From Burhinus oedicnemus (Eukaryota > Chordata > Aves > Charadriiformes > Burhinidae), in contig VFFE01006619.1 in assembly GCA_008921705.1 (NCBI GenBank), positions 253,448 through 317,447 on the forward strand: a stretch of DNA of 64,000 bases. The letters run 5' to 3'. Position numbers and translations under genes: made by a program. Under the pieces are notes generated by a model that was not told where the DNA came from, did no database searches, and was given only the letters and a program-made list of their open reading frames with translations. Below, in pieces: positions 25,180 to 38,060 of the stretch. Within the stretch, counting starts at the first letter, position 1; every line of letters starts with the position of its first letter.

Positions 25180-25620
25180 CAAAATTCTTATAATATGAAT
25201 TGTAATGAACATCTGTAGCTATTATAAAATTAACCTATTTCCACATCTCTGAGTGGTTTCATTGTTTTTTCTTAACAGGCGGTGACAAACTAACTTTCCA
25301 AAATTATCTTCTTTTTGAATTACCTGCATTTTCTCTGCTAACTTGATAAATCAGCAACTGTATATGACTCGCTGACTGTATCATTAACATTTTAGTATAA
25401 TAATTGGCATGGTTATTGAAGAAAGCAGAACTGTGTAGTGTGAAACTCTACGCATATCAATCACAAGTGGCAATCCCAGCTTTCTCAATGCTGTAAAAAT
25501 CCCTCTCATTAGTGTCAGTTTCCTTATTTTTATCACATGTAAATCATTTTATTATAAGCAAGTGAAAACTGCTTTGTACTTAATAAACTATTATTGCAGA
25601 CGGCAAAGCAGATGACTAAA
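25180..25620. promoter_or_regulatory. Candidate conserved non-coding element
   Basis: Repeat-free and AT-rich, with homeodomain-like ATTA words (for example around 25380-25410), a TTATCT GATA word near 25305 and the word gataaatcagc near 25344. It may form one block with the candidate upstream. Only motif texture supports it. Confidence 0.22.
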
Positions 25621-28599
25621 GGTTTGAGGATATTACAAAATGGCAGAGCTGTACCTATGCTAGTGAAAATTTTACCAGGTGATCACAAAAAGGTAAAAAT
25701 TTTTGGCGAATGAATGAAGGAGCTCAGAATGTGCGCTGAGAAGAAACAATTTTGGATATGAATGGACAGTTCCCAGAGTCATCCTGATGGAATAAAATTC
25801 TACCATACACAACATTTTCCCCAAACTGGTCAGAACATGTCTTCAACAAACTGGAAAGTGAGTGCAATATGGGTTTGGATTAATCAGGAACCAGGGAGAA
25901 GTGAATTGAAAAAAAATTTGGTATCAAAACCCAAGTGTGAGAACAGGGAAATGATAAACAAAGGTTAACTTATCTGAGCAGATGATCTTTTTCATTCTTT
26001 CTACTTGAAACTACGGGGTTTCTTTCTCCCTGCAATGAGTAGTTTAAGTTCAAAAGAAGGTGAGCTGCAGGTAGCAGGCGCAATAACAATACCACTACCA
26101 TCTTCTCCATTTCAACTTGTTTCTAGATTATGCTCCTTTCCCCGCATGCTTGCAGCTGGCAGGTAGTTGCTTGCACTAACTCAAATCACCGCGTAAGGTC
26201 ATTTTTATTATTAGTTGGTGCTTGCTGAGGGAGCTCATCATCAATCAGCTTCTTCAGCAATGGGCCAGCTTAAGTCTGTTCACTGATGCATGTTATAGCT
26301 AAGAGCTGGAGAACTGGTACCACAGATGGTGTAAGTCATGAGGCAAAGCCAAAATAAATAAAAAAAGTACACAAAGAGAAGTAGCAATGCTGTTGTATCA
26401 GTGAAAAGAGTCACTTAACCAACGTGATGTTCACAATCACACAAAAGACAGTCCAAAGATGACCCCAGGATGGTTCTGTTGTCTACTAAAGGAAACAGTT
26501 CAGAAGGAGAAAAAATCAACTTACAACTTAGTCTACTGTAGACTCTGTTTGTAGGCAACTGAAAGTATCTCAGTAGGGGTTAAACATGGAAATAGACATG
26601 TTAGGATGGAAACTGTGCTGAAAATGTTCTCCTCAGCTGTGGATGGGAGACTTACCAACCAAAATAGAGAATGTTTTCAGAAGAGCTTTCACCTCTGTAG
26701 TCTAGGCAACAATAAAGTTGCAATTTGGAAACTTAAGTAAAACATTCACTGCAGATATACTGGTTATAGGCAAGAAAAAAGTCTGAAGAAAACCAGTATT
26801 TCAGTATACAACTACATCATCTAAAAGGGTAATTTCCTACCACAACTTATATTTTCTTTCTGTGCCTCAGCATGTATGCTACATTAAGAGACTCAAGTTT
26901 TCACCTGTATATGACTAAGTGAACAGATCAGTGAGTCCTGGGGAACTTAACAGAATTCACATTACTACAATTTACTCTAAATTTGATTCCAAACTTAAAA
27001 ATACATCTTCTAGGTGCTATGCTTAGCAGCCAAGTGCAAGAAAATATGTGTATTGTATCACAAACTTAATGAAAGAGCCGTTTGTTTTTCTGAATTGTAC
27101 ATGAGTGGGTAATTATCTCCAACAGGCAATTTTTGTCTGCTTGTATACAGAACAATACCGCAACACTACAATACTTCTCCATCTCCAGTATCAATTTATG
27201 TACATAATAAGAAGCAAGAAAACAGTCATTGTGACTGGTGTTTTTTACTACAACTGGCTCATTAACCTTAAGCAGATCTTTCTGACCTTAGCGTGAATGA
27301 AAAAAAGGCAAACAACCAGAGCGACAAGGTATGTGCAGATCCTTCCTGTGCCAGGAAACACACAGAACTTGACTACCATCTTGCCATACCTCACGTGCTC
27401 TACAGACAAGACTGAACAGCAAAAAAAATTAGCTGACACCAAATACAGTCTAACTGGATAGAAACCAGACCATGTCCATGACAGTTATGTACCAAGCACA
27501 ACAGCAAATACGCAAAAGCAAAATGGTTTTCTGAAAAACTCTCTACTAGGATGTTTCTTCCGACTCACAGCTATAATAGGAAATAAGTTGCTCACAGCCA
27601 TGCCCTTAAGCACAGGTTTGGTATCAACCTCAAACGGTTGGCATTGGTCTGGTACGAGGGACACTCAGTGGCGCTGCTATTGACTATTTAAATAGCGATG
27701 GAGAGGTAAGATTACTGGTGTTCACTACTGTGGCAGGAAGACAAGAACACTACAGTAGTGTAATAAAAGTGCTTGTAGAAAAATATTACTGCCTACACCT
27801 AGCGAGTAGCTCTGAGAAATGAGGACGGGACCAAATTCTTAAATCTCCTGCAGGTTAAGGAAAAAAGATTCTGAAATCTTTGTCTCCATGGTTCTGATTT
27901 GAGCACCTTTCCTGAAAACACAAATCTTTTGAAAAAAAACAAACCAAACCCACACCAAAAACACAGGGATCTGAATTATTTCAAAAAGGCTTGTGAAGCA
28001 GATGTTTAAACCAGAAAAATCTAGAAAAAGCAATGGGACACAAGCAAGAACCATTTCCTCAGAAATGCCATTACACCAACTGGAAACACAAATGGTGGAA
28101 AATCCTACTGAGATATGCACATTAGGGAAATGCTTAACAGTTCCCAGAATTAATAAGAAGTAGCTGTAGTGAGCTAATGCATAAATGGAAATAATGCCTA
28201 AGATGATCATTTTTACAGATAAGATTTTTCCTATGCTATTTTTGGATGAATTGGTAAATTGCTTTTCACTATGAGTAATAACTGTTCATGCCATATCATA
28301 TCACAGATTAATTGTAGTGCAGCTTGATTAATTTTTTTTCCTCTTTACCAACCAAGCAGTAACTAAAGCTGATGAAACTGAAATAATGACCTGCCTGAAA
28401 CCTGTCCTCAAGTATGAAATGAACAGCCCTCGATACTAGCATTGTTTCATTTAGGAACGTGTAACTTTCAGTAATACGCATCTACTTCATTACATTTTTT
28501 AAACGTCATTTCTCCCGGTTGAGGGATCACTCATTCAACCAAAACACTGAGCTGCTACACCTGACCAGCATGCACAAATGCATTGCTCTTACAGCAGCA
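25621..28599. other. Unique non-coding DNA
   Basis: No element recognised. A weak gtgcctcag word near 26862 hints at MIR but does not extend. The 123-codon minus frame at 27839-28210 is hydrophobic in places, as AT-rich chance frames often are. Confidence 0.35.
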
Positions 28600-28720
28600 A
28601 GGATTCCTTGCCCAGTCTCTCCCTTACGCCTCTGACTTCAATTATATTAGCATCAAGCCCCAAGGTTATTTGATGGATGCATTAACTGGCAATTAGACAA
28701 TAAGAAACAGGTTCTACATA
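28600..28720. promoter_or_regulatory. Candidate homeodomain-site cluster
   Basis: Between 28636 and 28700 lie attata, gattagcat-like and attaac words and the core caattag (28690), all in about 65 bases of repeat-free sequence. Suggestive only. Confidence 0.22.
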
Positions 28721-30589
28721 ATTCTATGGAAATGCCCTGCTGGCTAGGCTAGAGGGGACTGTGGAAGAAAGCAACGTTTGAAAAAAAGCCTTCCACAGTT
28801 ACTGAGAATTTTGTCATGAACTTTCATATTTTGCTTATTATATCAGAAAGTGTAAGGTTTAGATTTTGCAATGATTTGGATGATATTTGTAGGTACAGCT
28901 AAGGCACACAAAGCTTTATATAACCCTTATGCACCCAGGAGGAGGAAGAATTTTACATATTGTTCATAGTGTTAACACAATACTCTGTCAATGCAGTATA
29001 TAGATACATGCTCATCTGTTGGAAATACTCAGTGCACTTGGCAGTTACCGAAAGCACATAAGAACACAAGAAAATAAGCGCTATCTGTAGGTTAAGTTTT
29101 CACTAATTTGTTTGTACAAGCCTGCGTATCTCCGGCCTGAATATTTACATGCTGACGCACAGGGCACTAAGAATCATCTACTGCAAAACTGAAGATAAAT
29201 GGCATCTTTGTGACTGAATCTTAATTCGTTCTGTGATTCAAAGTCATGAGCAAAATTATGCTTGCAATTCATTAATTTGAAGGCTGGCAAGTATTATTAA
29301 GCAGAAATTTGCATACAAAAGGTGTTGCTTTTTAAATACTTATGACAGAAAAAATAATGAGTATACAAATAACAAAACTTGCATAAATATGTATACAGCT
29401 TAATAGAACCACTACTTCATCTTTTCCCCAAATTTATCTAACCTAAGGAAGCTTACAGGTGGCCCTCAGTAGGCTGTGGTGTCACCTAACTCAGCAGATT
29501 TAAATCTTGTTTTCCAAACTTTGAGATGTTTGGTAGTCCACTCTGAATTACTTGTTAACAAGTTTTTCTAATAGGCAGCTCTGGAATGCCTTACTGTATA
29601 GGGTCTGTCAGAGTGGCGTCAGGATTCTTCAGAACTGTGACAACGCAGCTGAAAGAAGACCCAGAGGGTGTAGGCAAAGGCACTCTAGGGCACCTCCAAC
29701 CCATGTGCAGATACACCTGGTCTCACTGCAGCCAAACCCAGATGCGTACCTCCCGTGCGGTCGCAGGATACGCACCTTCTGCGCCTACAAATTATTTTCT
29801 TCACACTACAGGCTGATGAGTTTCCAGAAAAGCTGCACACCTAGAGAGGAGGAGTATGAGCTACAGCATTAAGACCAAGGGTAGCTTGGTGGTGGCAATG
29901 AAACTGAATACCAAAGTGAAAAAGAAACAGACATTTTCTCCAAGGCAACATGAGTACACATTTCCTTTTAGGCTTGTTCTACTTATTTCCAGGATTTCTT
30001 CAGTAACTACCATAAAAACGGTCTTGATCCTGCATAAAAAATGACTTGGTGGCTGTGCATGACATGATCTCTAAATGCATGACACTGAAGCCAACACATA
30101 CCGGACTGTTTTTTGCCAACTCTGCTGCATCATGTGTGTTCGGGCAACATGCTTGTTTAGGAGTTCCTACAATGCATTTTACATAATGTTACTGTTCAAA
30201 GTTTGGCTTGGGTGGTCTGTCAACCATTTCGGAAAGGCAGATCGCCCAAAATCAGTAAATAAATAGGGCAACATCATTGTCATGAGATGGTAGGAAAATC
30301 CCATGAGATTCCTCTAAAATCATCTGGAGTAGTTATCATCCAGCTCGCGGTGCTCCTACAGGCTCTCCAAAAACAAATGGAAAAATACAGTGTCTGGCCC
30401 AAAGTGTTTTCAAGACACAGCTGCACGTAATAGAGCTAAGGAGAGGCTCAGTAAGGACATTTTAATCCTGACCTTGTACATACATACTCTAGTACATCCT
30501 TAGGGATCACCGTATTTTGATGGCCTAGAAAACTTACATAACTATCATTTATTGTTTCTGCAAAAGCTTCATCTAGAAGACAGGTTCCA
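28721..30589. other. Unique AT-rich DNA
   Basis: Nothing recognised. The 106-codon frame at 29552-29872 has no known domain. Confidence 0.4.
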
Positions 30590-30800
30590 AGCTTGATCTC
30601 TTTACATTCATATATTAATTATAAAATATGTTTATTATGACTTCCTTTTCACCAGGCCAGAATTAGAGCAACAAAACATCCAGAACACACATTATGTTAC
30701 TGTGTTAACAGGATTTTCACGTGATTATGAGGCGCTAATTAAGTGTTGGCCTATGTTGTGAAACAAAATTGCATGCCAGAGGTATTGATTTGTAAATTAC
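30590..30800. promoter_or_regulatory. Candidate enhancer with TAATTA cores
   Basis: It contains attaattata (30615-30624) and a perfect homeodomain core TAATTA within gctaattaag (30735-30743), plus tgattatg (30722) and an HNF1-like gttaac (near 30706). Repeat-free. Conservation is untested. Confidence 0.28.
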
Positions 30801-32204
30801 TGGTACGGAGAAAGTATTTAAAAGCATATAAAGAAATCTGTTAATTTAATCAGGTACAGCTGATGGAAAAAGTATTTTCATCTAAACCCCTTAAATGATT
30901 TACAAGGCTGTAAAACAGCGTTCTGAAAACCATGAATAACCATGAGTGTAGGAACTGCAGTTCCACGCAGAATCCATTCCGAGAGACGCCAATCGGTCAG
31001 CACAGCTTTCAGTGCAAACTCTGCAGTCTTGGACACTGCTAAGAGAAGACCTAGGACTGGCAGATGGAGAAGGGATGAAGGTAAATTTATTTTCATAAAT
31101 TCACCAGAATCCAGGGTTGACTCACAACATGGGGGGTGCCAGAATATCTAGCGTTAGAATAGTTAATAGAAGCAAACTTTGCAAGAAATGTAAAAATCTC
31201 ATGCTTTAGGGATTAAACTGATAAGCAAATAGCAGAGACCGAGATGAGATCTTCACAGGGATATATTATCCTGTGCCTAGAATAAAAATTTTAACACATT
31301 TCTGACTGAAACCCTCTTCACTTCGATGCCAGGCTACTAACCTGAGCAGTACCTTCACCTGAACCTCAGACATTTTAAATTTCCTCCATTCTCTGATCCT
31401 TGGGCCATACAAAAAAATCTCAGTAACTCCTGTTTGCTGTGCCATAGAGGAGGACAGTGGAGCTGAGATTGAGTCTGGGAGGCAGAGAGTTTCTTCTCAC
31501 ACTCCTGGAGATTTATAATTCAGCACGGCGTTGGCTGCCGGGCTAGCTTGGCCCAAGGCCAGGCTGTCTCTTCTTGCATCTGCTGAATTCAGTGAAAAAA
31601 AGCTTTTACTACCTGAGATCTCTGATCATTTCTTTCTTCCTTGTGGCTACCAGGAATCAGTACCCTTGTACTTTGGGCTACAGTGCTGAAGCCAGGAGAG
31701 AGACAGGTAGAGTCAGACCTTTTTACTTATCTATATTTTTGCTCTCCTGTGCTTTTTCAACTATATAATGCAGAATTTTTTGTTTCTCCATTAATATTTA
31801 ATTAATATTTAAAGTATTCCAGCCAGGAACAAAATGAGTTGTACAACCACTGGTGGAGTAATGAAAAGAGCACCCACAAGTCACGTAGGCTGTGGGGGAA
31901 TCTCACATGAAAGGGCAAGAAAAGAAGACAAATTTCTCCAGGTGGAGGCTTAATCTGTGAGACTGCAGGTGTTGGTGTTGCCTGTAATGGCTGCAAAGCC
32001 TCTGAGCCCTTGGGAGGAGAAGGGAGACAGTTCGCTATTTCATCACGAGGTTTCTAAACTCTTTACAAACCAAGCTTACCACTCTATTCTAAACTCACCC
32101 TGAACCCTCACCAAACCAGCTTGGGGACTTGTGCTCCTGCACTCTAGGGCTGCGGGTACTCTACTAGCTGTGATCTGGGAAGATCAGCAAAGGTTGCATT
32201 GAGT
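30801..32204. other. Unique non-coding DNA
   Basis: No element recognised. A small tandem (ttaatattta repeated once) is at 31793-31812, and a GC-richer patch of about 50 bases lies near 31525. Confidence 0.35.
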
Positions 32205-32340
32205 TCCAGCAAGTGAGAGTGAGAACTATTATCCTCATCGTTCAATGGGGGATGCCACAACACAAAGATGTTGAGGGCTATAATCAAAATAAAACAGCAT
32301 GCTCAGGCAGGGATGAATTCATGCTGGTCTTGATTCTGCA
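32205..32340 (-). mobile_element. MIR/CORE-SINE relic
   Basis: Read on the plus strand, gagaactattatcctcatcg, then aatgggggatgccacaac, then gatgttgagggct, then cagcatgctcaggcaggg follow the complement of MIR: 'attattatcctcattttacagatggggaaactgaggcac..', 'aggttaagggact' and 'cagcatgtcagtggcagag'. Order and spacing are kept over more than 100 bases. The copy is very diverged. Confidence 0.5.
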
Positions 32341-32757
32341 AACAGAACTATTTGCTCCCGAAGCCCATGTTATCTTTCTGTCATTCACCTTTGTCATTCC
32401 TATTTTATTAATTTCTTCTAAGACTACTTTTCAAGGAAGAAAAATTATTCCTAGGTTTTATCAGTAGTAGAGGCATTAAATTCCTGAAGAAACTGCACAA
32501 AATCTGCAGAACATGTAAATCCTCAATTAAAATAGATACACATAGATACAATTTGTTGGCTTTGAATAGGGCTATTACCTGCGCTCAGTCTGGAAGCTGC
32601 TTCATAGGCAAACAGAAGGCCCTGATTGCTTCTGTATGACGTTGATTTCTGGGCATCTGACAAAATATTTGTCACATTCTAAAGGATATTAGACTTCCCC
32701 TGTGACATAAAAGTAGGACTTTAGATAGTAAAGTGAAAATGATGGTAAAATGTTAAC
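32341..32757. other. Unique non-coding DNA
   Basis: Nothing recognised. Confidence 0.4.
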
Positions 32758-32860
32758 TGTGGGTCTTATTCAGCACTCTTCACTTATCCTGGGCAGCACA
32801 GGGAATTTCACTGGGGCTGGCTGTTAAGGATGCGATAGGTTTATTCATGTAAGTAAGCAC
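32758..32860 (+). mobile_element. Trace of an ancient amniote repeat
   Basis: gtcttattcagcactcttca, then gggaatttcactggggctgg resemble the sauropsid 'gggtcctgattcagcactccc..gggaatttcactattgacttcaatggggctgg' block. Probably the same old family as the traces near 16.8 and 18.6 kb. Confidence 0.3.
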
Positions 32861-35369
32861 CGTTTAATGGGAGAAAGGGTTGTGGGTCAGACCATAAAGC
32901 GGTACTGAAAATATTTTGTCTTTCACTTTGTTTGATTACTCAGTGAGTGACCTGATTAGGAAAAAGTATTTCTTAACTATATTGTTTCTTGCAGCTCCAT
33001 CTCCAAATCCAAATATAAACCAAGTTTGTTTAGTTGGTTTGTTTTCCCCAAGAAAAGTCAGAGAAGATACACACAAAGAAGCCTTTATAGCTGTGTGGGA
33101 CTTCTGTGCAGGTTTCAAAGGAATTACCCTGTTTTCTCTCACGCTCTCATTTTGTTTTTTTTTCTTCAGAATGTATCTCTGTTGGTATCACAGTTTGATT
33201 GAATTCTGGTCAAATTATTATACTTTACGCTATTTTGTTGATGTAGCAAAATCAATGCGATTAAACACAAAGTCACCATCTTTCTCTAAGGAGTTGCAGA
33301 TTTGGGTGTTGTCAGAAAATCTGGGGGACTTTAGGTCTTAATAGGAAACGAGGCAATTCTGATGATCTGAGGTCTAGTGAAGTACCACCTTCTTATCAGC
33401 ACCCCAATAACCTTCGTGTGGTTTCCAGTGTTGGTTGGTTACAGAAATATATTCCCAAATTCAAAAGCCCTGTAAGCTTTGGTCAACTATATTGTGTTAG
33501 TGGAAATCAAAACTGCCAAATGATCAGCGTAGAAATTTTTTAATAATTGGACCTAAATTCTTTGTAATATGGGTGACACAGAAAGACAAGGTATAGTGAG
33601 GTTCAACCACTTGAAACATGTGGCCATTAATTTGTAGCTTTTATCTAACAGCTGAAATTTCTCAAAGGTAAGTGTTGCTAGTATCATAAACTCATCAAAG
33701 AAGAAGGGACTATTAAAAAGTAACATCCTTTTGGCATTGACTGTCTTACAATCTAGACTTATGAGGTAAATCAATGTGGAAATATATGTTGTATTTTTTA
33801 AATGCAACATATTCAATAGAGAAACATTTCCACTTGTATCTTTATATAAAATACCTGCTTTTAGGAATCCCTGATAGCAAGACTAAAATCCTATTCAACT
33901 AAAACTCTGATCAGCCTTGTGTTTAAAGGAAGGGGGCATGTTGTTAGGTACACGAGATGCCTATCTGGTGTATAAGTTCATTCAGTGAGTGCAATGGCAG
34001 AGCTCAAAAAGTCACAGCACATTATTATTTTGTAATGACACACATTTGATTCAAGATGATTTTCCACTATGAGAGAAAAGACATGAGAAAAAAGGAAGTA
34101 TTGACTCTGGGACATATGTTGCCCTTAATATCTGGGAAGCCTGTAAAAACTAAAGGCGGAACATGCCCCAAAGAGGAAATTAGAGAGACAGTTATTTCAA
34201 GATGCCTGAAACCCTCAGATGTGGGAATAGTGGCATAAGATAGCATGTGTGCTTGCAAGGAAAGAGGAATTGGAGTTAAAGAGTAAACTCTATACTCCTT
34301 GGGGATCATTTATGGTCTCTAAAGAGGTTAATGTGTGTCCCGCAATCTGTTCTCATATGTAAGTTACTTTAGTCATGCTGAGAAGAAAAAAAAGAGTAGA
34401 GCAGATGGCCATGACAGATGAAGACAGCAGCCAACACTTCTCTTCAGGCAGAAGGGCCATTTAAACCCAAATGAACTAGTCACTTGAGTGATGTAGAGTG
34501 CTATCAGGTAGAAGATCTGGCCTCATTAGAAAGGGAAAACTACACAGCAGGCTGTCCTTGGCATAGAGGACTCGGGTGCTGCAGTGCACAACTTCACTGT
34601 GGCCAGAGAGCCCAGACCTTGTTTTATGCAGAATATGATCTACGAGAGCCTGCAAAAGTCACCTATTGTAGACAAATAAGGAATCCAGGCTCAGCTGAGG
34701 ACAGGCCACGTGTCTTAAATCTGTACATCCTGTTCTTCACTATAGCTTTAGTATTTCAACTCCAGCACAATCTCTGTCCTAAGTCCTTCCTTGAAGACAG
34801 GCAGGTAAGACCTCCTTTTAAAAACTGAGCAGGATTAAGAGTTGCTAACTGTTGCTTGCTGTTGAACCTGGCCCTCCAGAACTACTCTGCTGCCAGGTAG
34901 TTCATTCCTTTGCCTTGTTTCCTAGCAGAAGAGGGCTATGGGTGACACGTTTTTTCCTTGCCCTGACATTCTATATTTATTTACATCTCAGCTACTCAGA
35001 GAACATGTAAGAAGACTTTCTTCAGTTAACTATGAAAGAATCGAGAGTCCCGTATTTAACTCTCTCATTTGCTTATGTGCTTTCAAACCTATGCCTTTGA
35101 GTTTGAAAGAAGAAACCTCTTTACCAGGTTATAGACTATTCCAGGTGAGGGAATTTTTTGTTTTAATTGAAAAGACCAATAACTTGAAGGTTATCACAGA
35201 ATATGCTTTGGTCTTATTGGAGTGTATTGATTTATCTCACAAGATGCTTCATATTCAGATCTCAGCTAAAACCTAGTTATTATTGAACACTTGCATTATT
35301 TCATATTTATTGACATCATCTGCTGTGTGTCGAAGCCTGATCTCTAGAATTTGTTGACTGAATTTTTGC
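32861..35369. other. Unique non-coding DNA
   Basis: No element supported. The sequence tatattgtttcttgcag at about 32980-32996 would pass as a 3' splice site, and the frame is open for about 110 codons after it. No protein resemblance or matching donor was found, so no exon is called. Confidence 0.35.
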
Positions 35370-35660
35370 CTTTGCTGCTTGGCCAGATGTAAACAAGATT
35401 GATTCATGCACAAGGAAGGGCAAAGTATCTCCTGTGATGCTGTAATCCCTTGTTAACAATCATTTGGCTAGGACAGAGAGTTTTGCATTTAAAAGTAGTC
35501 GAGATTTGCTTTTCTGAATAATTACTGTGATTGCCTGAGGCTCCTTTGTTGAAATATCAGAGAGGAGATGGTTTCAGCAGCTTGATGATAAACTGGACAA
35601 CTTCTGGCATTTTAATTCGGTTCCCAATCAATGCTGACAAAGGCTGACCTTGTGCAGAAC
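35370..35660. promoter_or_regulatory. Candidate conserved non-coding element (FOX/SOX/homeodomain words)
   Basis: It contains TGTAAACA (FOX, 35398-35405), the perfect 10-base palindrome TTGTTAACAA (35460-35469, HNF1- or FOX/SOX-like), ctcctttgtt (SOX, 35541-35550), aataattac (near 35519) and ttttaattc (near 35612). The 290 bases are free of recognisable repeats. It is one of the strongest enhancer-like textures in the window. Inference only. Confidence 0.35.
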
Positions 35661-36810
35661 TTATAAGTACACATTTGTGATGGAATCACTTCACAGGTTC
35701 ATTAAGATCTTATGAATGTTATATGTGAATCTCTCAAACCTGTTTTTACCATTCCAGGGTAAAATTACATGAACTGAATACAAATAAGAGGAAAGATGAG
35801 TTTTCTTTGTTGATGTGACTCCCTGATTTGTATTACAGAAAATATTTGAGTTATCAGAAAACACATATTGATATTCCACCATATAAAACCAAAATTTAAA
35901 AAAAAGCACTATGAGAAATAAATACACATATAATAAAATGCAAAAGCAGCACATATTTAATTTCAAAATTTGGAGAAGCTGAAGGACTTGGGCTACTTTG
36001 CTGTAACCAACACAACTTTTCAGAATGCCAAAACTGTTCTAGCTTTGTGTTTTAAAAGGTGTACACAGCCTGACATACAAAATCAACCAAGCTCATAGCT
36101 CCTATTGTTGCCTGGCTCAAAGGGAAGTTTGGCTATTGATATATTATCACTCCACCCGGGTAATGTATTGGTGGTGTCATGATATGTTAAGAAGTGCATA
36201 AACTCTGCTTTCAGTAACCACCAGGTGCCATGGCCATCTAATATAGAGCTATAATTTAACACTGGTTGGGACTTCCTAGAAATAGCAATGTATTTCTTAG
36301 AGGGTATTCCTGAGTGGAAAAACACAGCATCATAAATAAATACACCAACTCCAGTCTTGTGCTTACCCACCATGTGGTGCAGGACTTATTCATGTGGGAG
36401 CTCAGCTCCTGTTTAGAGATGGTAGTACCCAGACTGGAGGGCTCCAGTGGGTACTGAGAAGAAAATTGACTGCAATAAATCAACCTATCACACCAATGCA
36501 ATAGGGAAATCAGAAGGAATATGACATGCCTGAAGTCTATGGACCATTACAATCCTGCCTGCCAGGGCTGGCTTCAGCTTTCCTTATCCTTTGGGAGGAA
36601 CGTACAAACACTTAGCCGTGAACTAGAGAGGAGCAACTGGGCAAACTGGAGGGACAGCACTGCTTTTAGTAACCATTGAAAAAGCAGGGAGAAAGGCTCG
36701 AGTTTCTCACTGACCAAACTGGATGGACCATGCAGAGCGAAGAGCAGAGGGAACCGGAGCAAGGAATAACTCAGCTCAGCATTCCTGAGCATTAACACCT
36801 AGTTTTAACA
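35661..36810. other. Unique AT-rich DNA
   Basis: Nothing recognised. Confidence 0.4.
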
Positions 36811-37080
36811 GTGTCATCCAGTTTAATTGTTAGGAAAATGCTGAAAATGCTTTTCCTCAACCCACTATCCGTGCAATTCTGTTGGGTTCTGTGCCCAGTG
36901 TATGCTCAAAAGGAGACAGCATTCACGTGCTTTCAAGCTCTAGCACAGGAGGACTGTACATTTATTTACCCTCAGGAGCAGCACAATGACAGATACAGAA
37001 CCTACAAAGCAGACAAAGTAAAGAAAAAATACATGAAGAGAAACACTAACAAAGATGGCAGAAGTTCACCAGTTCTGTAA
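36811..37080 (+). CDS. Unrecognised short ORF with signal-peptide-like N-terminus (doubtful gene)
   Basis: An 89-codon frame. An internal ATG at 36838 gives an 80-residue form that begins MLKMLFLNPLSVQFCWVLCP and is followed by VYAQ. This is a hydrophobic stretch with an A-x-A-like small-residue end, reminiscent of a secretory signal. Two Cys follow (residues 44 and 52 of the long form), then a basic tail with KKKYMKR. I recognise no family. No promoter, splice site or polyadenylation signal could be tied to it, and AT-rich chance frames often have hydrophobic starts. More likely non-coding. Confidence 0.1.
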   Translation: MSSSLIVRKMLKMLFLNPLSVQFCWVLCPVYAQKETAFTCFQALAQEDCTFIYPQEQHNDRYRTYKADKVKKKYMKRNTNKDGRSSPVL

Positions 37081-37479
37081 AATAGCTACTACTATTTTTG
37101 CACAGTTCACTATTTGTATCTTCCTCTCTGCTGAATCTTTTGAACTAATGCAAGCGCCCATCTAAGAGTTGTGCAGCACTGCCATTTCCCTTTAAAGAGT
37201 ATTTGCCTAGCCTCAAGAGATGCTTGAAAACTCCTGAAAAACACTGTCCTAAACTCCCACTAATGTTAACTTCAGTTTTACTGCATCAGTATAATGCAAC
37301 AGTACATCATTGTGCCTTGACAATATTCTAAACTCCTAATAGGCACCCACCGACATTCAGCCAGACTTGTGTAATTACTTCTCTTGCACCCCAGACCATC
37401 ATGGCCACACCACCGTTAACATGTTCTGTAAAAGCAAGGAAAGTGTCTGGCATACAGGTCTGCAAATCAGCACAAAGAC
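37081..37479. other. Unique non-coding DNA
   Basis: Nothing recognised. Confidence 0.4.
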
Positions 37480-38060
37480 CTAAGTTTGTGGTTCAATTAA
37501 TTTCTGAATAAACAGGATTTTGAAATGTATGTATGTCAAATAATGACGCCTGTCAATGTCTTTGGAGATACTTCCTGATGGCACAGAAGATGTAAAGTTA
37601 TTAAACTAATTTGTTCTTACAACTTATTTCACTTGATTCACGTTCATGATGTAGTTCAATTACCTTATTTTCTAGACTGATAAACGAGAACTAAAGATTA
37701 AATGAATAATTTGCAAAATTAAATTCAGTTCTAATTGGTTTCTATCAAGCATGGCACCTCTCATACAAAGGTAAAAATGACCCAATGACAAGAATAAAGT
37801 TATCTTGTGATGCTTTCCTATTCAATTAAACCTTAACTGTTTCAAAAATTAATTGCGTTACAGAAAAAGTTAGCTTTTCATTTCCCAGTGCTCAGGTGTC
37901 AGCTATTTTTCTTATCTGGGTTATATTCATACATTTCACTATTGCTTGATGCTCTTATCAGGCCGAGAATGCATTTACTAGGAAAGGATAATAGAGAATT
38001 CATTACTTTAATGCTTCTCAAATTGTTAAATGAAAAATCGTAATAGTTATGACTTACTTT
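37480..38060. promoter_or_regulatory. Candidate conserved non-coding element (GATA plus homeodomain words)
   Basis: Three GATA-type sites lie within about 160 bases: ttatct at 37800, cttatctg at 37911 and cttatcag at 37953. Many ATTA cores also occur (near 37496, 37660, 37700 and 37850), with an E-box-like caggtgtcagc at about 37893. No repeats interrupt about 580 bases. This texture is usual for developmental enhancers. No alignment was possible. Confidence 0.33.

Noticed and set aside
32980..33341. Possible exon after a splice-acceptor-like tttcttgcag
   Set aside because: The acceptor is plausible, but the open sequence that follows has no protein resemblance, is T-rich and lacks a supported donor.
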